DNA from: JAKFEW01 sp036675505
GTDB lineage: Bacteria > Cyanobacteriota > Sericytochromatia > S15B-MN24 > JAQBPE01
Length of the DNA: 64,000 bases
Direction of reading: 5' to 3'
Assembly: GCA_036675505.1 (NCBI GenBank)
Contig: JAKFEW010000021.1
Span: 26,324-90,323, forward strand
In this document: positions 58,250 to 64,000 of the stretch, one piece after another
Layout: the number at the start of each line of letters is the position of its first letter
Numbering within the stretch: position 1 is the first letter of the stretch
Made by a program: the position numbers and the translations under genes
Notes under the pieces: model-generated
Told to the model about the DNA's origin: nothing
Database searches by the model: none
What the model saw: only the letters and a program-made list of their open reading frames with translations

Positions 58250-59803
58250 TCAACGTTTGGGACCGCCCATGATGCCCATGAGCGGGAAGTAGAGGGCGCC
58301 GACGATGAACATGACGGTGCCGCCCAGGAAGAGCGTCATCATCGGCTCGATCGCCGCCGTCAGCGCCTTGACCGCCTGCTCGACCTCGTTGTCCATGTAC
58401 GACGAGGCGCGGAACAGCATGTCGTCCATGGCGCCGGTCTCGTCGCCGACCGCGATCAGGCGGTTGACGAGCGGCGGGAAGATGTCGGCAGCCAGGACGA
58501 CGACGCCCAGACGGGCGCCCATCGTCACGTTGTCCTTGATTTCGGCGACCTTCTCCTTGAGGATGTGGTTGCGGGTGTTTTCGTGCAGCGAGTCGAGCGC
58601 GCGGATGACCGTGAGGCCCGAGCGCATCGAAATCGCGAGGTTGTTCAGCATGTGCGTGAGCGTGACCTTGTAGTTCAGGTCACCGAAGACCGGGATCTTG
58701 TATTCCACCTTGTCCCAGAGGAACTTGAAGAGCGAGGTGCGCACGATCAGCTTGCGGATCCAGAGGATCACGGGGATGAAGGCCGCGTAATACCATCGTT
58801 GCGTGACGCACCAGCTCATGAACAGCAGCACGCGCGTGGCGAGCGGCAGATCGACCTTGAACTCCTCGAACAGCTTCATGAAGGTCGGCACGATGAAGAT
58901 CATCAGGCCGACGACGATCAACACGAGGATGCCGAGCACGATCAACGGGTACGTCATCGCGCCCTTGACCTTCTGCTGCAACTCGAGCTGCTTGGCCATG
59001 TATTCGGCCAGGCGCTTCATGTTCTCGTCGAGGTTACCAGTGGTCTCGCCCATGTCCACGAGCTCGATGAAGAGACCCGGGAAGACGTCGCGATACTCCT
59101 TGATGACCTCGCCGAACGAGACGCCCTGCGAGATGCTCTCGATCATCTCCGTGACGATCTTCTGGAGGAACTTGTTCTGGATGGTGTCGCGCAGCAGGTG
59201 CAGCGCCTGAATGATCGGCAGGCCGGCCTGGGTGATGGCGGCGAGCTGCTGGGCCATCAGCGTGAGGTCCTTCTGGGTGACCTTCGGCGGGAAGACCTTT
59301 TCGAGGAACTTCTCGATCTCGTTTTGATCGAAGCTCTTTTCTTTCTTGACCTTCGGTCCCTGGTCCTTGTGGGCCTTGAACTGGCCGAAGATATCAAGCC
59401 GGATGGCCTTCGGGATCAGGCGCATCCCGCGCAGCTGCTCACGGGCGTGCTTGAGGCTGGTGGCCTTGAGCATGCCGGTCACTTCGTCGCGCGTGTCGTC
59501 GTTGATGCCCTCGTAGTAGTAATACGAGGTCTTGCCCATCTTCTGCTTGAGCTCGTCGACCTCGGCCTTCTTCTTGGCCGCGGCGCCATCACGCGCGCGC
59601 TCTTCTTCGGTGGGGCCCGCCTTCGCGACCGCGGCCTTGAAGCCCTCGATCATCAGCGAGAGGCGGGAGATCTCGGTGATTTCCATCGGCATCAGGCCGC
59701 GCTCGCGCAACAAGGTGCGCGCGTCCTTCACGCTCGGAGCTTTGATGCGCTCTTTCACGTAGTGGTTGTTCGTATCTTTGGAAACGGCCTCGAAAACCGG
59801 CAC
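58250..59803 (-). CDS. pilC: Type IV pilus inner-membrane platform protein PilC (GspF family)
   Basis: 517 residues from a GTG. Two GspF domains with membrane segments are clear: 'DLTLMAQQLAAITQAGLPII' begins the first, and 'FGDLNYKVTLTHMLNNLAIS' the second, which ends 'TLFLGGTVMFIVGALYFPLM'. About 160 residues precede the first GspF domain, longer than in typical PilC, and contain two small repeated modules ('VSKDTNNHYVKERIKAPSV' and 'YYYYEGINDDTRDEVTGML'). It works with PilB to add pilins. It is divergent from the lipoprotein gene at 60.0 kb. Confidence 0.93.
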   Translation of the reverse strand: MPVFEAVSKDTNNHYVKERIKAPSVKDARTLLRERGLMPMEITEISRLSLMIEGFKAAVAKAGPTEEERARDGAAAKKKAEVDELKQKMGKTSYYYYEGINDDTRDEVTGMLKATSLKHAREQLRGMRLIPKAIRLDIFGQFKAHKDQGPKVKKEKSFDQNEIEKFLEKVFPPKVTQKDLTLMAQQLAAITQAGLPIIQALHLLRDTIQNKFLQKIVTEMIESISQGVSFGEVIKEYRDVFPGLFIELVDMGETTGNLDENMKRLAEYMAKQLELQQKVKGAMTYPLIVLGILVLIVVGLMIFIVPTFMKLFEEFKVDLPLATRVLLFMSWCVTQRWYYAAFIPVILWIRKLIVRTSLFKFLWDKVEYKIPVFGDLNYKVTLTHMLNNLAISMRSGLTVIRALDSLHENTRNHILKEKVAEIKDNVTMGARLGVVVLAADIFPPLVNRLIAVGDETGAMDDMLFRASSYMDNEVEQAVKALTAAIEPMMTLFLGGTVMFIVGALYFPLMGIMGGPKR

Positions 59804-59885
59804 AGTCGTTCACCCTCGGTCGAAAGGCTCTTGTGGAGCCAGCCTCAGCGTACCCCCGGGTAGGTGGTTTTAAACGAAGAAAGGG

Positions 59886-59891
59886 TATAAT
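59886..59891 (+). promoter_or_regulatory. Consensus -10 element in the pilC/lipoprotein divergent region
   Basis: A perfect TATAAT lies about 90 bases before the lipoprotein start. The -35 region is poor. An in-frame ATG at 59890 overlaps the -10, so it cannot be the real start if this promoter is used. Confidence 0.4.
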
Positions 59892-59982
59892 GCGATCGAA
59901 CCAAAACCCGCACCAGGACAAGGTCTTCGGCAATTATGTCACTTCGTTCTGTTGTGCGCTCTCTCCAGAAAGGCCCGTTCGA

Positions 59983-60789
59983 ATGCCCTCTCCAGCCTCC
60001 ACCAACCGCATCATCCACGCCACGCTTGCGTTCGCCGTCGCCGGGGCCGCACTCGGCGCGCTCGTCGGTTGCAACAAGGACACGCTGCCGCTGCCTGCCG
60101 CCACCAAGAACCTGCCGCGTCTTTACGTCTCCGACGTGAAGTACCGCGTACGGGGCGAAATCGTCGGCCCCGGAGCCGATGCGTCGGACCTGGACAAGGC
60201 CATCGAGGTGCTTTCGGCCTGGAAGGACCTCGGCACCTACCTCACGCCGAGCATCGCCGTCACGATCGATCCCGAAATCATCATTCAGACGACGGCCCAC
60301 CGCACGGCGCCGGCCGAAGAGATGGTCGACGAACAGATCTTCACCTCCTCCGGCGGCGTCGGCACCCAGAAGGTCTTCCGCAACCCGCTGTTCTATCTCG
60401 ACTACGTGGAGCTCAAATACAAGGTCGAGGGCTATGATCTGCCGACGCGCACCTTCAACCTGAACATGGCCATGAAGCAGACCTACGCCGTGATCACCAA
60501 CCTGCCGGTCTCGAACGCCGACCAGCTGATACGCGCGCTCTGGGACAAGCCAGACACCACACCGCCGGCCGTGGGCACGGTCGACATCACGGTCTACGGC
60601 CGTGATATGGATCCCCTGCTGCTCGAAAAGTCGACCCAACCGCTCGTGACGCGTTCTTTCCCCGTGCGCTACACCTACGGCAGCGCGCTGCTCGGCGAGG
60701 CGGTCCAGAACAAGACGCCGCTCACCGTGCCCCAGCCGGCCATCTTCGGGACCCCGACGCCGGCCGCCCCACCGACGGCCACGCCCTAG
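59983..60789 (+). CDS. Lipoprotein of unknown function inside the pilus locus
   Basis: 268 residues from the ATG at 59983. The signal ends in 'LGALVGC' (Cys30). The mature part is a single mixed alpha/beta domain ('LYVSDVKYRVRGEIVGPGAD', 'NPLFYLDYVELKYKVEGYDL') with a Pro/Thr/Ala tail, and I recognise no family. It is the only plus-strand gene within 48-64 kb, between pilC and the secretin gene. A pilotin or secretin-associated role is possible from position only. A hairpin terminator follows the stop by 22 bases. Confidence 0.7.
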   Translation: MPSPASTNRIIHATLAFAVAGAALGALVGCNKDTLPLPAATKNLPRLYVSDVKYRVRGEIVGPGADASDLDKAIEVLSAWKDLGTYLTPSIAVTIDPEIIIQTTAHRTAPAEEMVDEQIFTSSGGVGTQKVFRNPLFYLDYVELKYKVEGYDLPTRTFNLNMAMKQTYAVITNLPVSNADQLIRALWDKPDTTPPAVGTVDITVYGRDMDPLLLEKSTQPLVTRSFPVRYTYGSALLGEAVQNKTPLTVPQPAIFGTPTPAAPPTATP

Positions 60790-60811
60790 CGCGATCGCCA
60801 GAACCAAAGCG

Positions 60812-60841
60812 GGTCCCGGCTCCATGGATGGAGCCGGGACC
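60812..60841. terminator. Bidirectional hairpin between convergent lipoprotein and secretin genes
   Basis: A perfect 13-bp stem (GGTCCCGGCTCCA with TGGAGCCGGGACC) has a four-base loop. It sits between the converging stops at 60789 and 60870 and can serve both transcripts; T-runs are short on both sides. Confidence 0.7.
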
Positions 60842-60869
60842 TCGTCTTGCGGGCGTCCAGCGCGAGGGC

Positions 60870-62438
60870 TCAGGGCTTGGCCCCGGCCGCCGCACCGGCC
60901 TTCGGCACGACGTCGCCTTCCGGCACGACTTTCGGCGTGATGAGCACCACGAGCTCCGTCAACGTGCGGGTCTTGTCCGTGCGGCGGAACAGCGCGCCGA
61001 GCAGCGGGATGTCGCCGAGGATCGGCATCTTGTCCAGCTGCTCCGTCGTGCGCTCCTGGTTGAGGCCGCCGATGATCAGCGTCTCGCCGTCGCGCACGCG
61101 CACCTCGGGGGTCATCAGCTTGCGCGAGCTCTTGAGCGTCGCGAGAATCTCGGCGTTGGTCGCGCCGCGGACGGTCTCGCGGATGAAGGAGATCGTGGGG
61201 TCGACCTTCATCGAGATGTAGCCGTCCGGGTTGATCTTCGGCGTGATGGCGAGGGTGACGCCGGCGGTGCCGAGCGTGACGTTTTGCCGCGTGAAGATGT
61301 TGTTGGCGTTGACCGTGGTCTCGATCAGGACCTTCTCGATGATGTCGTCGGTGATTTCGATCTTCGACTCCTTGGAGTCCATCGCGATGATCGACGGCGA
61401 GGCCAGCAGGCGCGCCTTGTTGTCGCGCAGCAAGGCGTTGATGCGCACGCGCAGCTGCGTGAGGGCGTCTGTCAGGGGGTTGTAGCCCAGGTCGAGGCCG
61501 GTGGTGGGCGTCCAGGCGCCCGCCATCGTGCCGGACTGCGCGTCGAAGGTCACGCCGAGCAGGTTGTTGGCCGTGCCGGAGAGCTCGATCAACTTGACCT
61601 CGATCAGCACCTGGCGCAGCCGGCGATCGACCTTGTCGAGCACCTGGCCGACCAGGCGCAGGTCTTCGGGCGAGGCGACCACCATCAGCGAGTTCTCGCG
61701 AACGATCGGGATGAACTTCACGCCGGTGTTCTGGGCGCCGGCGAACAGGCTGCCGGTCAGCAGGGTCGCCGCGTCCTCGGCCTTGATGTAGTTGAGCCGG
61801 AAGATCTTGTGCTCGTGCGGCAAATCGAGGCGCGAAATCAGCTTGCCGACCTGGTCGAGGAAGTAATCGTTGCCGCTGACCACGATCGAGTTCGAGCGTG
61901 GGTCCGCGGTGATCAGCTCCTCGATCTTGGCCGACGATGCGGCCGCGCCGGTCGGTGAGATGCCGGCCGCCTTGATCGAGGCGCCGATGATCTTCGTGAG
62001 CTCGGCGGCCGAGGCGTAGTTGAGCTGGAAGACGCGCACGCCGCCCAGGCCGGCGGACGGCGAGGTGGAAACGACGAAGGAGTTGCCGACCTGGCGGAAG
62101 TGCAGGCGGTTGGAGGCGACGATGATCTCGAGGATGCGGTTGAGGCGCTCGTTGTAGAAGTCGAGATCGACCTTGCCCTTCACGTCGGGGGCGATCGACA
62201 GGCTGAGCTTGGCGCGCGCGGCGATGAGGCGCAGCGCTTCGGCGAGCTCTCGGTCGCGCAGCTGCAGCGTGACGCGTTGCTCGCCGCCGGGAACGCGGAT
62301 TTCCTGCGGCGCCAACGTGACGCCGCTCGGGTTGGCGGCGGTCGACGGCTGCGAGGTCAGGGCCAGGGCGAGTGGCGTGGCGATCAGCGCAGCCACCAGC
62401 GGCATGCACATGAACGGGCCCTTACGGCGAGTGGACAC
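60870..62438 (-). CDS. pilQ: Type IV pilus secretin PilQ, without AMIN domain
   Basis: 522 residues from a GTG with GGGAGG upstream. A Sec signal peptide (about 36 residues) is followed at once by an N0/STN domain ('LRDRELAEALRLIAARAKLS'), an N1 domain ('VFQLNYASAAELTKIIGASI' and 'ITADPRSNSIVVSG') and a second N1-like domain ('IFRLNYIKAEDAATLLTG'). The secretin beta-barrel domain has 'RINALLRDNKARLLASPSII' and 'VRVRDGETLIIGGLNQERT', and ends in 'TELVVLITPKVV'. PilQ is usually 700 residues or more with one to three AMIN domains at the front; none is here. It forms the outer-membrane pore for the pilus. Confidence 0.93.
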   Translation of the reverse strand: MSTRRKGPFMCMPLVAALIATPLALALTSQPSTAANPSGVTLAPQEIRVPGGEQRVTLQLRDRELAEALRLIAARAKLSLSIAPDVKGKVDLDFYNERLNRILEIIVASNRLHFRQVGNSFVVSTSPSAGLGGVRVFQLNYASAAELTKIIGASIKAAGISPTGAAASSAKIEELITADPRSNSIVVSGNDYFLDQVGKLISRLDLPHEHKIFRLNYIKAEDAATLLTGSLFAGAQNTGVKFIPIVRENSLMVVASPEDLRLVGQVLDKVDRRLRQVLIEVKLIELSGTANNLLGVTFDAQSGTMAGAWTPTTGLDLGYNPLTDALTQLRVRINALLRDNKARLLASPSIIAMDSKESKIEITDDIIEKVLIETTVNANNIFTRQNVTLGTAGVTLAITPKINPDGYISMKVDPTISFIRETVRGATNAEILATLKSSRKLMTPEVRVRDGETLIIGGLNQERTTEQLDKMPILGDIPLLGALFRRTDKTRTLTELVVLITPKVVPEGDVVPKAGAAAGAKP

Positions 62439-62543
62439 GGTTACAGGCCTCCCTTTTTTGGGGCATCAGACCCCATTCAAGCACCTGAAACCGTGGCCGC
62501 GCCGTGACGCCGATAACAAGTCGGAGCGTCGCGGCGGGGTCGC

Positions 62544-63113
62544 TTACTTGGTGGCGCCGGCGGCGTCGAACCAGGGCGTGCCGCTGCTGTCGTAGATGCT
62601 GAGCACGTACGCGCGCAGCGTCTTGGTCTCGCCGGTGTTGCGGGTATCGACCTTCACGTAGCCGCTGTTGGCGACGCTCGTGTAGTGGAGGCACCCATGG
62701 CGCGCGCCATCTGCCGCGACCGCGGACGTTTTGTCGGGCGCCGAGGCTGCGTCGCCCGCGCCATCGGTGAACGGCGAATCCTCGACAGCGCCTTGCGCGA
62801 TGCCTGCGGAGCCGCCCCACGGGCTGCGGGCCGCCTCGTCGGCGTGGCTGGTCGCCCACATGGTGACGAACTGGTTGGCCCCCGAGACCGGGTAATCGTG
62901 GTTCGCTGCAGCGAACTCCTCGATGACGGTCTGGCCGATTTGAATGCGCTTGCGCGCGTCGGCGCCTGCCGCCTGCGCCTTGTTCGCGTTGTACGCGATG
63001 ACGGTGCCGGCGATGATGACGAGGCCGAGCACGGTGACGAGCGCGACTTCGACGAGCGTGAAGCCCCGCCGGTCGCCGGCGGGGCCCGAATTCAAGTTAT
63101 TCATGTTGCTCAT
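62544..63113 (-). CDS. Type IV prepilin, major-pilin-like paralogue 1
   Basis: 189 residues from the ATG at 63113, which overlaps the stop of the preceding pilin gene (ATGA). A 16-residue leader ends in 'DRRG' before 'FTLVEVALVTVLGLVIIAGT', with Glu at +5. After the helix come a variable part and a C-terminus 'VLSIYDSSGTPWFDAAGATK'. This end motif is shared with the next two pilin genes upstream, so the three are tandem duplicates. It is followed by pilQ about 105 bases on. Confidence 0.88.
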   Translation of the reverse strand: MSNMNNLNSGPAGDRRGFTLVEVALVTVLGLVIIAGTVIAYNANKAQAAGADARKRIQIGQTVIEEFAAANHDYPVSGANQFVTMWATSHADEAARSPWGGSAGIAQGAVEDSPFTDGAGDAASAPDKTSAVAADGARHGCLHYTSVANSGYVKVDTRNTGETKTLRAYVLSIYDSSGTPWFDAAGATK

Positions 63114-63676
63114 TTGTTCGTCGTCAAGTGAAACCAGGGCTGGCCATGCCGATCGTGGATCGAAAGGACGAAGCCCTTGACCAGATAGGCGTCGGGGTTC
63201 GAAAGCTGCTTGAGCCTGACGTACCCCGTGTTTGTGAGGTTGGCATAAATCATGTTGGCGGCCTGCGTGCCGTCGGTGGCAAGCAGGGTCGTCTCGTCCG
63301 GCGCGGAAGCCGCATCGGTGCCGGTGGTGATCGGCGCGATTTCCAGCACGCCATCCGTCGTGTCCGACGTTTGGCCCCCCCAGGGGCTGACGTTGTATTC
63401 TTCGGGGTTCTTGCGAACCCACATGGCGCTGAACTCCCCGCCGGCCGCACCCGCGACCGAGGTGGGGTAACGGCCGAAGTTCGCGGCGCCGTACTCGACC
63501 ACCGCACTGGTGCCGATGTTGACCTTGCGCCGGGCCATCGAGCTCGACGCGTTGTCCTTGACCGCGTTGTAACCCGTGATCGCGCCGCCGAGGATGATCA
63601 GACCGACCGCTACGGCCAGCGCGACCTCGACGAGCGTGAAGCCGGAACGCCTTCGGATTGTCATCGATGTAGCCAT
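63110..63676 (-). CDS. Type IV prepilin, major-pilin-like paralogue 2
   Basis: 188 residues from the ATG at 63676, with GGAGG six bases upstream. The leader 'MATSMTIRRRSG' precedes 'FTLVEVALAVAVGLIILGGA', with Glu at +5. The C-terminal end 'FVLSIHDRHGQPWFHLTTNK' matches its neighbours. Translation is coupled to paralogue 1 by an ATGA overlap. A long hairpin separates it from the pilin gene at the window edge, which suggests it is expressed at a lower level than that gene. Confidence 0.88.
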   Translation of the reverse strand: MATSMTIRRRSGFTLVEVALAVAVGLIILGGAITGYNAVKDNASSSMARRKVNIGTSAVVEYGAANFGRYPTSVAGAAGGEFSAMWVRKNPEEYNVSPWGGQTSDTTDGVLEIAPITTGTDAASAPDETTLLATDGTQAANMIYANLTNTGYVRLKQLSNPDAYLVKGFVLSIHDRHGQPWFHLTTNK

Positions 63677-63696
63677 GGTGGGCCTCCTAAGCCCGC

Positions 63697-63732
63697 CGAC
63701 GGAGGCGGGACGATGAAGTCCCGCCTCCGTCG
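63697..63732 (-). terminator. Intra-operon hairpin between tandem pilin genes
   Basis: A perfect 15-bp stem (CGACGGAGGCGGGAC with GTCCCGCCTCCGTCG) has a six-base loop. It lies between the stop of the edge pilin and the start of paralogue 2. No T-run follows on the minus strand, so it could be a partial terminator or an mRNA stabiliser for the upstream pilin. Confidence 0.6.
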
Positions 63733-63753
63733 ACCTGAGGCTGAGCCTGAGGC

Positions 63754-64000
63754 TTACTTGCTGCCCTTGACGTCCCACCACGGGTCGCCGGTCTTGTCGG
63801 CGATGCCGACGGCGTAGTTCTTGATGTTGGTGTTCGACGAGGTCGACGAAGCGGTGACCGTGGCCCACGGGGTGGCCGCGGTGCTCGACGAGACGTAGAG
63901 CATCGAGGCGTTCGTGGCGACGGCGGCGCCGTCGGTGTAGCCCAGCATGACGGGGCCAGCCGTGGTCGCCGCGTCCGACGTGGCGGAGCCGAAGTTCATC
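63754..64000 (-). CDS. C-terminal part of a third tandem prepilin
   Basis: The last 81 residues are in the window, and the start lies beyond the right edge. The tail 'NYAVGIADKTGDPWWDVKGS' has the same end motif as the two adjacent pilins. The visible part is very rich in Ala, Ser and Thr, as major pilins tend to be. Being first in the row and followed by a stable hairpin, it is the best candidate for the major pilin, but the signal peptide cannot be seen here. Confidence 0.75.
   Translation of the reverse strand, partial: MNFGSATSDAATTAGPVMLGYTDGAAVATNASMLYVSSSTAATPWATVTASSTSSNTNIKNYAVGIADKTGDPWWDVKGSK

Noticed and set aside
59845..62409. An 854-codon minus-strand frame overlapping the lipoprotein and secretin genes
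   Set aside because: It spans a terminator and two well-supported genes in another frame, and its translation is Arg/His-rich without any recognisable motif.
1..64000. tRNA, rRNA, IS elements, integrase or phage genes, CRISPR
   Set aside because: None could be recognised anywhere in the window; base composition and codon style look even throughout, with no sign of a mobile island.

Overview
High-G+C bacterial chromosome segment, about 64 kb, with no rRNA, tRNA, IS element or CRISPR array visible. The cell is a flagellated diderm: there is an outer-membrane secretin, many lipobox lipoproteins, and type IV pilus plus flagellar gene sets. It is not a proteobacterium by gene order. The run yvyF-flgM-flgN-flgK-flgL-fliW-csrA is the Bacillus-type order, a SpoVS homologue sits next to rplU, and no flgA/flgH/flgI lie between flgG and flgJ. 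SpoVS, large NHL lipoproteins with an LISDNGG-type octapeptide repeat and heavily fused pilus genes together make me suspect an uncultured lineage near the non-photosynthetic Cyanobacteria (Sericytochromatia/Tanganyikabacteria-like). This is a low-confidence inference that needs a marker-gene tree.

Layout. (1) 0.1-11.3 kb, minus strand: the conserved housekeeping cluster spoVS, rplU, rpmA, obgE, proB, nadD, a helicase, yqeK, rsfS and a class I fumarase. A 973-aa NHL lipoprotein is inserted between proB and nadD. (2) 11.4-18.2 kb, plus strand: a zinc-finger membrane protein, then minor pilin genes of PilV, PilW and PilX type, closed by a strong terminator. (3) 18.2-21.4 kb: a separately promoted three-gene cassette of a ParM-like actin homologue and two coiled-coil proteins whose N-termini are duplicates of each other. 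This is the best candidate for an undescribed system. (4) 21.4-26.8 kb: two large secreted lipoproteins, one minus and one plus. (5) 26.9-37.0 kb, plus strand: the flagellar rod, hook-junction and regulatory genes SLT-flgF-flgG-flgJ(N)-yvyF-flgM-flgN-flgK-flgL-fliW-csrA, then flhF-flhG. Three sigma-28-like promoter candidates lie in it, and a 22-bp triple tandem repeat lies in front of flhF. (6) 37.0-48.1 kb, minus strand: two copies of a propeller-lipoprotein plus carboxypeptidase-regulatory-like lipoprotein pair, flanking a membrane-bound spermidine-synthase-like protein. (7) 48.2-64 kb, mostly minus strand: the type IV pilus core (PilB ATPase, PilO-AMIN-AMIN-PilP fusion, PilM-PilN fusion, pilins, PilC, an AMIN-less secretin, and tandem major-pilin paralogues running off the right edge).

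How the genes work together. The pilus genes at 12.6-18.2 kb and 48-64 kb supply one machine: minor/tip pilins, motor, inner-membrane alignment complex, secretin and major pilins. Its alignment complex is encoded in two fused polypeptides instead of four. The flagellar block encodes the rod, hook-filament junction proteins, FlgM/FlgN and FliW/CsrA checkpoints, and the FlhF/FlhG placement pair. The secreted lipoproteins are of unknown function and probably act at the cell surface. All domain calls are from reading sequence; no database search was run. No stretch over 300 bases lacks a gene.
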